Source of the DNA: Ulota crispa
Taxonomy: Eukaryota > Streptophyta > Bryopsida > Orthotrichales > Orthotrichaceae
DNA length: 64,000 bases
Reading direction: 5' to 3'
Assembly: GCA_963920765.1 (NCBI GenBank)
Contig: OY987251.1
Span: 11,411,219 to 11,475,218, forward strand
Below, piece after piece: positions 10,835-22,448 of this stretch (position 1 is its first letter; the number at the start of each line of letters is the position of its first letter). The notes under the pieces were generated by a model. The model did no database searches, was not told where the DNA came from, and saw only the letters and a program-made list of their open reading frames with translations. The translations under genes and the position numbers were made by a program.

Positions 10835-13636
10835 ATGACGGGGTCGGCGTCGCGGGCGGCAAGGAGCGGCAGCGGCGGTGGTGGCGGCGCTAGTAGTAGT
10901 AATACTAGCACGGCGACGGCGTGTGCAGCGTGCAAGTACCAGCGCCGCAAGTGCACGGCGGACTGTCCGTTGTCGCCCTACTTCCCACCCGACCAGCCAA
11001 AGCGGTTCCAGAACGTGCACAAGCTGTTCGGCGTGTCCAACATTCTGCGCATCCTCAAGCACGTCGACCCCAGCAAGCGCGAGGACACCGTCAAGTCCAT
11101 TTCCTACGAGGCCGACACTCGGGAAAAGGACCCCGTGCATGGCTGCCTTGGGGTCATCACCATCCTGCAGAACCAGGTGTCCAAGCTCAAGGACGAGCTC
11201 GCCATTGCTCGCGAGCAGCTCTTCTTGCTGCAACAGCAACAACACATTTTCCACCAGCAGGTATACGTGGCATTATATTACTGAACTGAGCTGGACGGAA
11301 AGACTCTTCTTCACTCCTCTCCTCTCCTCACTTCCTTCATTAACCAAACACGCACCCCCTTCCACAACCCAGCTTCTTTCTAGTCCCAATACTACCTCTC
11401 CCAATATTACCTCTCTCTTATCAAGCTTTCCAAACTTCCATGTCGAAGCTTCTTTCTAGTCCCAATATTACCTCTCCCAATATTACCTCTCTCTTACCAA
11501 GCTTCTAAACTTGCATTTCGAAGCTTCTTTCTAGTCCCAATATTAAGATAGGAGGTTCATAAATCGATCATCTAAACCTACCTAACTCATCAATGACAGT
11601 GATATAGCAGTGATATAGATATTCAAAGGAACATGTTCCGCATTCCATGACTGTGAACGCAATGAGAACCTGAGCGGAATTTGAGCCTCCTACCTTACCT
11701 TTCTTATCGAGCTTCCGAACTTGCATTTTGAAGCTTCTTTCTAGTCCCAGTATTACCTCTCTTATTAAGCTTTCAAACTTCCAATTTCAACCTCTGTTTC
11801 CATATCAAACTGTGGAGGTTGCAATTTTGAAGCTCCATAGATTGCAGTTCTCAGCTTCAGAGAGTGCGTAGTAGGTTCACAAAGGGAATGAGCCTATGGC
11901 AATGGAAAGGGAGAAGTGGAACAAACAGGCGATGAGAGTGTACTATTGTTTTGAGAGGGGAGTTAGTGGATTATGTTTTTGAGTTTTTTTTATTACAGAC
12001 TACTTTATTTGTTCTGATGGCTGGATGGATTATGGACGATCAGACACAGATGCAGCAAATTGTGAGCTCATTAGGAGGGAGCACGAGCATAGTGAACGTC
12101 GTGAGTTCAGGGCAAGATACCAATGTGTTAATGCACAACTTTCAGAGTTACAATGACATGACGGATTTCGCCAAGAGCAACCCGCTTCCTCTTGGATCTT
12201 TCGAGCCGGACCAGTATTTGCGAAACGATGGCTTCGACCACATTAATAAGCCTGGTGGTGGTGGTGGTGGTGGTGCAGCGTCCTCTTCACGGTTTGACGT
12301 GGACAGGTAGCAGTAAAGATTATTTTTTCTTGACTTTTTAACTACACTAGATTGACACTAACTTTCTACACTGCTCTTCGCTAATAATGAGCTTCAATAG
12401 TAGTCTCATGAAGGTTCTTTTTCCCTCTGAACTTACTTCGATCTTTCGAAACTGTAGCTCAAGCCTCAAAGTTGTCAGTTGACGAAGCCTTTCCTGAATC
12501 CTAATACGTGCATGTAGTTTAGTACAAAGGCTTCTCAGAAACTGTTGAAAGACCACGTGCTTAATTTCTGCACTAGATTGAAGGGGTGAATATTTCCAAG
12601 AGCTGTTAGTACCAACAGTTAGAAAGATTGAAGTTGTTAGTAGTGATTACGTTCTAAACCTTCTGAGCTTTAGGCTTTTAGCTACCAATGTTGCCAGGGA
12701 ACTATTCATGCTATACTAGAGTATTACCATAGCTGCGTCTGCTGACCTACCACTTCTGAGAGATTTTTTGAACTTTTTTAGGTTTTTCTTTTAAGCCCTT
12801 GGGTTCACTTTAGAGTTTTCAAGTGGAGTACACTTGTTGGTTTTTCCCTCCTTTGCTTCTCAACTGTGCATTTTGCACATGATTTACCAGTACGTAGATT
12901 TCTTTCTGTCCGATCAGAGTTGACATTCAAGCTACGTGGCTGCTTAATCCGGCCCTGCAGCCACTACGTTTGCTTCATCCTTCTTATTCTTTCAACTTGA
13001 ACACAATCTTGCTGTAAACTATTCCAAGGTCCAACCATCGCTGCGCTGCACTGTAAGTCCGTGCAAGTTACGTAGCTCGTGCATGCATGCAGTTCAAAGG
13101 AACTCACGGAGTCTAGACAGTGAGAGAGAGAGAGATGTGTACACGTCAGCCAGTGTTCAGTATTTCATTGTCATCAATATCGTAGGACTTAGACAATTTG
13201 AGAAATGAAAATCTACATACATATATATCAATGATGTAGAGGAGAAAATAACTTAAATCTTACATACTAACTATTGGTATTTCTCACGTGCTTTCTCTAC
13301 AGAGACTCTATGTGACCACAAATCTCACACTGTCACCCAAGCTGTTGAAATACAAACCACCTCTTACGGCTCAGTACGTGGGGGATTCCCGACAGGTACA
13401 TCAGAAGAAAGACTTCAGGTCATCAACAATCTGCAGCACTGCTTTTTACAGGAGCAGCTTTTAAAGAGGAGCAACAACTATCGAAGCTCCATAACTGCAA
13501 TAGCAACAGCATGCACTATAATGGAGTACCTTTCTCAAATCGTCCGCTGCTGCAGGCTATGACAACCGGCATCTCCCGGTGGATCCCTCTGCAATGGCGA
13601 TTCGTAGACGAGATTCCAGTTCCAGTGGGCATCTAA
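10835..13636 (+). CDS. LOB-domain transcription factor (LBD/ASL, class I type)
   Basis: Plant-specific DNA-binding protein of the LATERAL ORGAN BOUNDARIES domain family, expected in the nucleus. Exon 1 (10835-11260) encodes the C-x2-C-x6-C-x3-C zinc-finger-like block at residues 30-44, the FQNVHKLFGVSNILRIL (GAS) block and a leucine-zipper-like coiled coil (ITILQNQVSKLKDELAIAREQL region). The start at 10835 was chosen because it sits just before a Ser/Gly linker; an upstream in-frame ATG at 10724 would add 37 residues of no clear similarity. Exon 2 (11999-12306) follows acceptor TTATTACAG in phase and contains a Gly run. Exon 3 (13396-13636) is inferred from donor GACAG/GTAGCAG, acceptor CCCGACAG and a phase-perfect open frame to TAA, giving 324 aa. 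If intron 2 is retained, translation stops at TAG 12308-12310, giving 245 aa. Among known members the CAACKYQRRKC block resembles the LBD22/27 group. The family is certain, exon 3 less so. Confidence 0.88.
11372..11790 (+). repeat. ~80-bp tandem repeats in LBD intron 1
   Basis: Units built on AAGCTTCTTTCTAGTCCCAA, TATTACCTCTC and CAAGCTTTC recur at about 11372, 11449, 11522 and 11726. The run is interrupted by the TA-flanked MITE at 11546-11695, which therefore inserted after the array formed. Confidence 0.75.
11546..11695. mobile_element. TA-flanked MITE (AGATAGGAGG...CCTCCTACCT), in LBD intron 1
   Basis: 150 bp with ends AGATAGGAGGTTCATAAATC and GAGCCTCCTACCT, flanked by TA on each side. 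It shares its left ~60 bp with the interrupted copy at 59081-59774. Confidence 0.7.
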
Positions 13637-14975
13637 ACGTCACGGTTTCTTCGGAGGCGGATCTGAGAAGGGCTGCAGGCGGTGATCACCACGGAGTTCC
13701 TGAGCATGAACTGATGAGCGCTGGAGTTTACCTTACTTTGACAAACAAATGATCTCAACTTTTTCAACACTAAATTTACAGAGTCCATCTTCAAGTAACA
13801 TCATCGAAAAAAATGATATCAACACCAACTCCTGACTGTTATTTATTGGATGTTTCAGTAATCATCCCTTCGACTTCGGTGGTTGTAATTTCGAGTAAGT
13901 AAGCTAGAATTTAATGGCGTCTCTTGACTGCCAAGGTTTGTAACTGAACCCCAGGTGGAACCGTGGCTTCACCTACAACTTATAACGGCCTTTAAGTGCT
14001 CTAACTGACCCAGAAGTTGAACAGGTAATAGATAAAAAATTACATGCAGGACACCATGCAGGTTTAGGTCGTAGGTTTGATTAGATAGTGAAGAATAGAT
14101 TCAGCACTTCAGGTGACATTTTGTTTCACAAGTTTGTTAGTTTAAGCAGGGATTCCATTCAGTCAATATCTATTTATAGAAGCCTAACCGTTTTAGAGCC
14201 GTACTAGATTGTAGGCAGTCAGACATATTTTAATGTTTATGAGTGGCCTAGTGCTGATCTTGTATGACTTGATAGGCTGTATTCTTTTGGTATTCAGTTC
14301 CCCCAATCCAAGAAACTGTGCGTGCTTCTAGTTGCGTTTTTTTTTTTCTCTCTTTTTGTACTATAGACACAAGTTTGTGGGTATCGCTTCTTAGACACTG
14401 CAATGTTAATGCACCAATGATATTGTTTTTTGCATTATTTCGTGTCCCTCTTTATTCCCCTTTCTTCACAAGAAGCTTTATTGTAATGTGATATGTGTGT
14501 CGTAGCAAGACAAAGTAGTTGTGGATGATTCTTCTTCAAATCTTGAAGGAGGTTTCCTGTCGACTTCTGTTCGGTATACTAGGCCTTGACATAGACTTTG
14601 CACCTGCACGGCTGCACCTGCAAGAAATTGATTTAGCTAGACTATTGTCGGTATGCTGTTCGAGCCGATTATATATTTTTCATTTATTTTCTTGAAGCAA
14701 GCGTAAGATATTCTAGTTAGAACCTTTTTCGAAGTCGACAGTGCTGTAGTACTGACAAAATCAATCATTGTCAAAACAATACCCTCTGTTTGATTCGATA
14801 TCATATCTTTGGACATGAATCTACATGAATCTACAGTAAGTTCCTTTTCTGAACTTTACTAGTACTTCAAGCTACGACGTCTGCGTAGAGTTGTAGACTG
14901 AGATAGCAAAGCTTACCGAAAGAATGTTCAATAGATTCCAATCCTGCACGTGCAGATACACTCAAACACTACAAT
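13637..14975. other. LBD 3' region and intergenic, no gene seen
   Basis: Mixed-composition sequence downstream of the LBD stop. It probably includes the 3' UTR. No ORF with recognisable motif and no clear repeats. Confidence 0.5.
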
Positions 14976-15245
14976 GCCATATTCGTTAAATTGGGAAAAA
15001 GAGTACATTTTGGGACTTTTGAAAGATTAAGGTGGTAACCTTAATCTGAGCTCCAACGTTTTTTTTGGACACGTGCTCTTACGTGAGAGGAGGAATTTGC
15101 AAGAGAAAAAATCTTAGTGGCTCAGACTGAATCTAATACCTTCAAATCTAGTCTTCAAATCTAGTTTAAATCTAGTTTAAGGTGACTTTTTAGGTTCAAG
15201 GTGGAGGACGAAATGGTAACTCCGTTTTTCCCAAGTTAACGAGGC
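14976..15245. mobile_element. MITE, GCCATATTCRTTAAATTGGG family, copy 1
   Basis: Left end GCCATATTCGTTAAATTGGG and inverted right end CCCAAGTTAACGAGGC. Internally similar to 16295-16552 (shared AGAGGAGGAATTTGC and AAAAAATCTTAGTGG). No obvious target duplication, so the superfamily is unassigned. Confidence 0.75.
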
Positions 15246-16294
15246 GTTCTACTCCAAAATTTCCAATAAATGGGCACACAGAAGTGTTCCAAAAGCACTA
15301 AAGCTGTAACATTCAAGTGCCGACAGCTCTGGAAAGAAGTACTAGGACTTGCAAGTTTCGGGTATTGAGAAGCGACTAAAGCTGCTGCTATCTCACTGAG
15401 ATTTGCCTATCCATAATAGATACGGGATTCCAAGGTTGAGAGGTTCGTATTAGTCAGACGAAGTAATGCTTAATATCGAGAATTATAAGAGCATGCGTCA
15501 TTCTCTTGAGCAAAAATGTAGCATGATTTGACAAGGGATGGTAGTTTAGTATTCGAACCCAACTGAAGATATCCTTATTGAAATCAGGAAAATTTGATTA
15601 TGTGTGTTTGCCTACCTAGCTCCCTAAAAGTGGCACTTTTGGTCCACACATGGACTAATTATGGTTATCTTGAATCAACTAAAACACACAGTGACTAGAG
15701 ACAACACTATTACGTAGCTGGTAGAATGAAAGATGCCTTGTCATGAATCATGGCATACTACATTTTTTGCTTATTAAGAAATTACAATCACTCCGAAGCA
15801 GCTGGAGCATCTCACAGTCTTCAGATACAATGGAACCAGACTGATGGGTCGAGTCCGGGCAGCATCTTGATACTTCTTTCTTCATCCCTTTGAGAAAAAC
15901 TTCAATCTTTGTTATGTACATCGTCCCCATTCAGTCAGATCTCCAAAATCTAAGAATTGTATAAACTGCTTACGTTTGAACGCGTCCCATCGGGCACAGT
16001 ACCAACTTCGTGAAACTCCACCAGTATAACGAAATCGTAACTAAGGAACCCGAGGTTCACCATGAGAAATACGTTTTTGAGAATAGGCAGGGTTTTCGTT
16101 GTAATTTACTGCAAATTACGACCAGTACAGGTCTCAGGCTCCACCTGAAATATGTGCCATTTTAGACTAAGAGGAACTATCCACGTAGAATGAATAAGAT
16201 TCCGGTAAAACACTTGGAGAAGCTCTTCCCACATTCGTCGGATAAGTTCATCATCTAGGCTGCCAGATCATGAGTTGGGAGGGAGACTACTAGT
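15246..16294. other. Intergenic, no gene seen
   Basis: No coding motif or repeat structure recognised between the two related MITEs. Confidence 0.5.
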
Positions 16295-16552
16295 CTATAT
16301 TCGTTAATTTGGGAACTATGTTTGAATTTGGGACTTCTGAAGGTTTAAGGTGATCACTCAACTATAGGTTCAAGCAACTTTTTTTGGTACACGTGCCCTC
16401 ATTTGAGAGGAGGAATTTGCGAGGGAAAAAATCTTAGTGGTTCATACTGAATATGAATATATGATACCTTCAAATCTGGTTTAAGGTAACTCTTTGGGTT
16501 TAAGGTGAAGTTCAATTTGGGAACTCTGTTTTCCCAGTTTAACAAATATGGC
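16295..16552. mobile_element. MITE, GCCATATTCRTTAAATTGGG family, copy 2
   Basis: Ends CTATATTCGTTAATTTGGGA and the inverse of TCCCAGTTTAACAAATATGG. Same internal segments as the copy at 14976-15245. Confidence 0.75.
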
Positions 16553-16576
16553 ATTCTAGAGGAGAGAGTGTTGCCA

Positions 16577-16984
16577 AGAGCATCTCCTATCACCCATGAA
16601 ATGAGCCCTGTAAATATATTTGTTGCTGGCTAGGAACGGCTTATGGCCTACAGGTTATGAGTCTCCAACAGCATTGCACTCTTGTAAATATGCAGGTGCA
16701 GGGCCTCCAAATTCAACCACAGCCATACCAAATTTCAGCTTTCTACAATCCCTTTCATTGCCCCCATGCATTGCCCCCTGGCATGCACTGTTCACTTAGG
16801 TGGATGAAAGTAGCAGATTGTCACTGCATCACTCCCTCGTTAAGTGTACCTCTTCAGCATGCCTTGAACCTTGCAAGCTGCAAGAGAGTTTCAAACCACG
16901 CCTGGCCTTCATGCATGTTCACACCATTGCCCCCTAGAAACTCATTTGACGTGATAAGGCAAAGTGGGTGGCAGGAGATGCTCT
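16577..16984. mobile_element. PIF/Harbinger-like MITE (GAGCATCTCC ends), copy 1
   Basis: Left end AGAGCATCTCCTATCACCC pairs with right end GGTGGCAGGAGATGCTCT. The target site is not clearly duplicated in this copy. Related copies at 25134-25678 and 26737-27137 share the termini. The internal ORF at 16657-16986 spans the right end and is fortuitous. Confidence 0.7.
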
Positions 16985-17409
16985 GATACTGCTACTACTA
17001 CAACAACTGCAAAGCAAGCGCGTGACGTACGTGACTCTGCACTTTGTATAGAACAGTCACCGGGAGTACAGTTAAGAATAACGCGGTTTCAGCAACTCCC
17101 GGAGCCATTCATGTTACCGGGAGATGCTGGCTATTTTTCCTGATTCCCCCAACTGGCATTGCTCTTCAGGAATATATCGGCGCTGGAGTCAGCAATGTGT
17201 GTTGATAGGCCATTGGGTCCTAGTTTTCTCGCCTTGGTTTCCCCGTTTCGTGGAGATGATTAGGCGCAAAAGGCCACTCAGCCAGCGCTGGCAGCAGGGC
17301 TTGCTAACAGATATTCGTGACTTGCAGTTAACGTACAGTTCGAACGTCGGTTGGTCCTTTAGAGAATTTGGTCTCTCTCAGTCGATTGGAAAAGAAAAGA
17401 TATCTGGGA
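16985..17409. other. Unrecognised moderate-GC segment
   Basis: Contains an open frame at 17124-17462 of 112 codons that runs into the next MITE. No motif is recognisable and no splice logic was found, so no gene is called. Confidence 0.35.
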
Positions 17410-17815
17410 AGGTAGGCACACCCATCAGCGACCACCTTTCAATATCACACTCTAGTTTTTGACTATTTTCCACCTATTGTTGAACTTAAAGTGGAGCACT
17501 AAATGTCACTTGCACAAGCAGATCTTATCACATGTTAGTTGTTAAGTTGTTTTGAGACTGTTGGGATTGGGACCATCCTGTGCATTTATAGGAACACACT
17601 CATGCACTTCCAAGGGTAGTCTAGAGTTATGTATAGGATCTTTTGAGTTGCAACTTTGCTATTTAATATAAAACATTCTACAATACTTTTTTTCACAAAA
17701 ATTACGTTCCTTGATAGCTTGTTGAAAGGCTAACCCTACAAATTTTTTTCCAGTATTTTTCGAGACCTTGAGGTGCCCCAAAACCTTAAATGGTTGGGTA
17801 TGGGTGTGCCTACCT
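17410..17815. mobile_element. MITE of the AGGTAGG...CCTACCT group (CACACCCAT subfamily)
   Basis: Ends AGGTAGGCACACCCATCAGC and TATGGGTGTGCCTACCT. The right flank is TA; the left flank is GA, so the target duplication is imperfect. Termini resemble 43070-43366 and 47674-47984. Confidence 0.7.
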
Positions 17816-17837
17816 TAACACATGCTGAACCTCCTTA

Positions 17838-17995
17838 GGGCCCCCTTCCATGTGAGGGGATGGCCGGTCAATGCAAAAATAAGCCACCCATAATTGGCTG
17901 GATCTGGTTTCAATTTTTTAGAAGACTGATCCAACCAATTATCAACAGCTTGTTTTTGGATTGACCAGCCACCCCCCTCACATGGAAGGGGACCC
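17838..17995. mobile_element. 158-bp PIF/Harbinger-like MITE with TTA duplication
   Basis: GGGCCCCCTTCCATGTGAGG at the left is inverted at the right as CCTCACATGGAAGGGGACCC. TTA lies at 17835-17837 and 17996-17998. The right TTA is also the left TTA of the next element. Confidence 0.8.
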
Positions 17996-17998
17996 TTA

Positions 17999-18575
17999 GA
18001 GCATCATCAATAGAGCATGGGCATTTGAGCAGGCCTTGGGATGACAAAAACATTGTTATTTTTTGACTAGTGTATAATTAGGAAATGAGATTACTATCAT
18101 TGGAAGCGTATACAAAAACTAGTCAAACAAATAAAATGACATATGATATTGGAAATTGGACTAACAAACTAGAGCCCATTGAAAAAATAGCTAAAGGACA
18201 AACAACACAACAAACCATGCCTAATAAAAAAAATTTAGATAGTGACACTTCAAATAATTTGGAGTGTCACTATCTAATTTTTCTTTATTAGGCATGGTTT
18301 ATCGTGTTGTTTCTCCTTATTTGGAGTGCCACTATTTAATTTTTCTTTATTAGGCATGGTTTGCCGTGTTGTTTGTCCTTTAGTTATTTTTTCAATGGGC
18401 TCTAGTTTGTTAGTCCAATTTCCAATACCATATGTCATTTTATTTGTTTGACTAGTTTTTGTATACGCTTCCAATGATAGTAATCTCATTTCCTAATTAT
18501 ACACTAGTCAAAAAATAGCAATATTTTTGCCGTCCCAGGGCCTGCTCAAATGCCCATGCTCTATTGATGATGCCC
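17999..18575. mobile_element. Long fold-back PIF/Harbinger-like MITE
   Basis: GAGCATCATCAATAGAGCAT at the left and ATGCTCTATTGATGATGCCC at the right, flanked by TTA (17996-17998, 18576-18578). The arms of roughly 250-285 bp are almost identical inverted copies around a short loop near 18.28-18.33 kb. The ORFs on the two strands here (68 and 71 aa) are the same sequence read from the two arms. Half-copies lie near 23795-24062 and 53405-53640. Such near-perfect hairpins could feed small-RNA pathways (inference). Confidence 0.85.
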
Positions 18576-18578
18576 TTA

Positions 18579-19403
18579 TAGGAGGCGTGGTGTTCCACTA
18601 ACTGGGAACGTTTGTGCTAATGACGTTCCACTAAGCTATCACAGCACCAGATCCTGCTTAAATAATACCTAAGCTGTCATTCTATACTTAATGACGATGA
18701 TGGCCTTCTGGGCGTCCCTAGGGCCAGTTAACTGTCATACTATTAGATGGCATGCGGCCATCGTCTGGTATTCCAAGAGGTCCGAGCCACGGTTCATTTC
18801 AGTGGCGAAAATTCGCCAGTTGCGAACGATTTGTCCCAATGTTCATCTTTCCCTCCAGATATCCACCAGGTGACAAGGGAGCACTCATTCGCCACTAAAA
18901 AGAACGCTGGTCACTCCGAGCTCGGGGCCTGCCTCTTCCTCTCCGCCGGCAGAAGATCGAAGACCGCCAGCAAGCAACCGTTTCTCTTTCTCGCTTTCTC
19001 TCTTTGTAGTGCACTCCTGTGGTTTAATGTCTGACTCTGCCTGGTTTGCACAAACGACAAGATCTGCGGAGCAGCCACTTGTTCAGAGATCTTCCCTTTC
19101 ATGCAGGTTCAATTGCCGAGACCGTGTATGTCCGCTGGTACTGTAAAACTTTTCCAGTTTTTGCTTTTCGATCTGTCAGTAACGGTCTTCTCTGTTGTCA
19201 GTTGTTTCTGTGAGTTTGTACAGTACTAAAAACAGAGTTACATGGATAATCCTCACTGACTAAATGATAAGTATCATCAACCTAGAGACAGTGGATGGGG
19301 CTGCGAACTGGCTGCCTCAGCTGCGCCTTTTTCCCATTTGAGAATTTTGCAAGTCCAGTAACAGGTTGATCTGCAAGGTAGGCTGCAAGCTGGTGCGGAC
19401 GTA
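18579..19403. other. Unrecognised moderate-GC segment
   Basis: Includes an open frame at 18747-19034 (95 aa) without recognisable motif. It looks like unique host sequence, but no exon structure can be supported. Confidence 0.35.
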
Positions 19404-19609
19404 AGGGAAGAGGCTCATAAAGCGACCATCTAAGAGCTGAAACTAAATTTTGGGGAGGTGAAACTTTTTGGAATATTTTTTCAGAATATTTTTTTGGAAG
19501 ACAAGAGGAATTGGCATCCAACGCAAGTTGTTTCATATTTTTTGGAGCTTTGTGAAATTAGTTATGAAGTTTTGAAGTTGAAGTGGCATAGGGCTCTAAA
19601 ACTGTCAAA

Positions 19610-20473
19610 GCCATATTCATTAAATTGGGAAAATTAGATTCCCAAGTTGTACTTCACCTTAACCCCTAAAGGACCAAGCTCCCTTTTGGGGGACAAATGG
19701 GATTTTGGGCATGTACCTATGGGCTATGGCTAACTACTTTGCGTAATTTTTTGAAACTTTTATGGAAGATGAGAAATTCAAAGATGAACGTGGGCATTTA
19801 ATTTTTTTGTCATTTTGACATTTACTGAAGAAGTTTTAAATGAATTTCTGCAAAAAGGTTGAGATTGGGCAGCCCAAAAAAATCTTAAAAATTGCACTAA
19901 AAATAAATAAACATATGAAATAGGTTCTTTACACTTATATATAGGTGGGGAGCTTTGAATCATTCAATTATCATTGATGAGATGAAAATTATGAGAAGTT
20001 TTTGTTTTGAGGGTAGGTGTGATTTTGAGAGAAACCGTATCTACCCACAAATAAAAACATCTCATAACTTTCATCTCATTAATGAAAATTGAATGATTAA
20101 AAGCTCCCCACCTATATATAAGTGTAAAGAACCTATTTCATATTTTTATTTATTTTTAATACAGTTTTTAAGAAATTTTTGGACTGCCCAATTTTGACCT
20201 TTTTGTAGAAATTCATTTTAAACTTCTTCTATAAATGTCAGAATGAAGAAAAAATTAAATGCCCATGTAGATCTTTGAATTCCCCATCTTCCATAAAAGT
20301 TTCAAAACATCATGCAAAGTAGTTTAGCCATAGGTACATGCCCAAAATCCCATTTGTCCCCCGGGGGGACAATTGGTCCTTTAGGAATTAAACCTGAAAC
20401 TTAGTTTAAAGTGGTCACCTTAAACCTAATTAATACCAAAATGTTCACAAATTCCCAATTTAATGAACATGGC
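19610..20473. mobile_element. MITE, GCCATATTCATTAAATTGGG family, copy 3, carrying a nested piggyBac fold-back
   Basis: Left end GCCATATTCATTAAATTGGG and right end TTCCCAATTTAATGAACATG. The middle (19659-20392) is a TTAA-flanked insertion. Confidence 0.8.
19659..20392. mobile_element. piggyBac-type fold-back MITE, 734 bp
   Basis: Begins TTAACCCCTAAAGGACCAAG and ends TTGGTCCTTTAGGAATTAA. Its two halves are inverted copies around about 20.02 kb (AACAAAAACTTCTC type sequence on one side, its complement on the other). The arms match the right-hand terminal region of the ~930 bp family. Confidence 0.85.
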
Positions 20474-20589
20474 CTTTGCCCACTTCTTGTACATTGTTGA
20501 AGACTATGAATAATAACATGTGGGTGATTGCAAGAAACACTAGTACTATTTGATGTATCCTTGCTCTATTGGGGGTGCTTTTTGGCTTG

Positions 20590-21252
20590 TAATTTTTGCT
20601 CAGCAAGTTCTTTTGAGTTGGAATTTCAAAAGAAGGTACACATCTCAGTTATTGACCTTCAATAATTTTTGCTGTTTTTTTTAAATTATTTTACTATTTC
20701 TAAATAGCCCCCAAATATGTGTCTACCTTGGCCATTTTGGGAGTTTTTAGTACTATTTTGGGTCCAAAAAAGCAAATCTCATGCCACAAAATAGGGAAGT
20801 TGTTCATCATAGAGCATTACATGGATTTATAGAAGGGTTTTAGGAGATTGTGAATTCTCTGCCTTCCACATGCTCTCAAGTGAACATCCTTTGGTCAAGC
20901 ATTGGAAAAAGAAAACAAACTTTCCCAAAAAAGCAATTTCATAAGTTCAAGTGTCTCAAATAGAGCAAAAACAATTTATTTTTATTTTATTTTTTTGAAA
21001 TTTTTTACTATTTTCTAAAAAGGAAAATTGAAATTGCCTTTTTCTTGGTAATTTTTGTTCCTCTATTTTTGTGCATAACTTTTAGAATAAATTTTTGCTA
21101 GGTCTGAATTTTCACAAGTATGCTACTTTAAGTGTTTTACAAATTTTCCAAGTTTTATTTTATTTAAAAAAAAAATATTGCAAAAGCTCATAGTACTACC
21201 TACCTATACTATGGCTGTTTGCGACAAAACTAGCTAGTCTTTCTTGCAACTA
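20590..21252 (+). repeat. ~670-bp dispersed repeat, copy 1
   Basis: Similar throughout to 48010-48690 (shared GTGTCTACCTTGGCCATTTT and TATTTTGGGTCCAAAA). No terminal inverted repeats or coding sequence recognised; the class is unknown. Confidence 0.7.
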
Positions 21253-21503
21253 CCCATGTACAAATGGAGTACGTTTGAGACAATAGATAATTTCAGAGCA
21301 TGAGCGCTTTTAGAGCCTCTCTAGTCCCTACCTTAGTGGCAATTCTGGCAAAGTGGCAATTACAAGTTGCTAAGGAAGTTTAAGGAGGTAGGGTGCAAGT
21401 TGGTGCAAACCTAGTTGTGGTTGTTAGTTAGGGTGATTTTTGGTCAAAGAAAAAGACAAGTGGAATAGGGGATGGGTGGACCGGATTAGGCAAGGTGTCT
21501 TAT

Positions 21504-22448
21504 CACTACAAGGAAACCATGGTCAAATCTACAAAAAGTTCATGAAGATTGTGACCTAAGGGCGATGGCACAATCAAGGTACCCCAAAAAGGGCCTGCCG
21601 AACCTCCGGAAAGGACTAATATTTGACTTGCACTACTGCGTCCTGATTCATTTTGTTTAGTGAAAAATTTGAACTTGCAAGTGATGAGATATTTTTCTTA
21701 AGCTTTCCTTGCGTTAAGACATTCATTTAGAAAGTGTTCCTTCCATCAAAAGGACTTTCTTGATCATTTTTCACACCATAAAAGTGATTAGAACCCAAAT
21801 GTCATGATCTAGACTTTTTTTGACTTGTACTTTGTAATGACTCCCTAAAATGAATTATCAACATTTAATAATTTTGACCATACGTGCACCTAGAAAAAAG
21901 TATATGTGTATGTTTTTGCCACTAAAAAAAATTACAAATTTTTAGTGTTCTTTATTGGAAGTGGAAAAACTTGCATGAAATTGTCCCTAAAAGAATTCAT
22001 AACAACTAATTTTAATAATGTATGGACTAATACACTTTAAATTCATGGAACATAGAGGCTTGCACAACTATAAATGCATTAACCTAATTCCTACTAACCA
22101 AATTCAATGTCTAGATGAGTCCTTTACTTCATTTTGATGAAATGATATAGTTCCAGAACTTCTCACAAAATTGCTCATTTGGACATGATAACATTCATCA
22201 TTTGAAAAAGTGTATTTTTTTTCTACTAATCTACAAGTATAAGCAACTTCTTGCCAAAAATTAAATAGCAAAACACTTTCTAATAAGACGTAATAAATAG
22301 CAAAAGTATCATGGATATGACCAAATTCGAGTTAAGCAATCCTTTTTGGTTACCCTGATCATGCCATCACCCCTAATCTATTGTATACTGTTGATGAAGA
22401 CAATCTTTGTCAACTTTTTGTAGATTTGACCATGTTTTCCTTGTAGTG
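21504..22448. mobile_element. Non-autonomous CACTA (En/Spm-like) element
   Basis: Starts CACTACAAGGAAACCATGGT and ends in the inverse, ATGTTTTCCTTGTAGTG, giving imperfect ~35-bp terminal inverted repeats (left ..CAAATCTACAAAAAGTT). A 3-bp duplication TAT flanks it (21501-21503, 22449-22451). The CACTACAAG start plus a 3-bp duplication is diagnostic of the superfamily. No transposase is encoded in the 945 bp. Confidence 0.9.

Larger units (their letters stand above)
19404..20540 (-). mobile_element. TA-flanked MITE (AGGTAGG..GCTCATAAAC family) interrupted by another MITE
   Basis: AGGCTCATAAAGCGACCATC through AAAACTGTCAAAG at the left, and CTTGTACATTGTTGAAGACT at the right, align to the uninterrupted copies at 54940-55264 and (inverted) 27805-28130. 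The break lies exactly where the MITE at 19610-20473 is inserted. The right end is degraded, so 20540 is approximate. Confidence 0.65.

Noticed and set aside
10438-11254. Minus-strand ORFs of 172 and 153 aa across the LBD exon
   Set aside because: They are antisense shadows of the LOB-domain exon and the tandem array; composition is low-complexity and no motif is present.
18085-18489. Two nearly identical 68- and 71-aa proteins on opposite strands
   Set aside because: They are the two arms of one fold-back MITE read in opposite directions.
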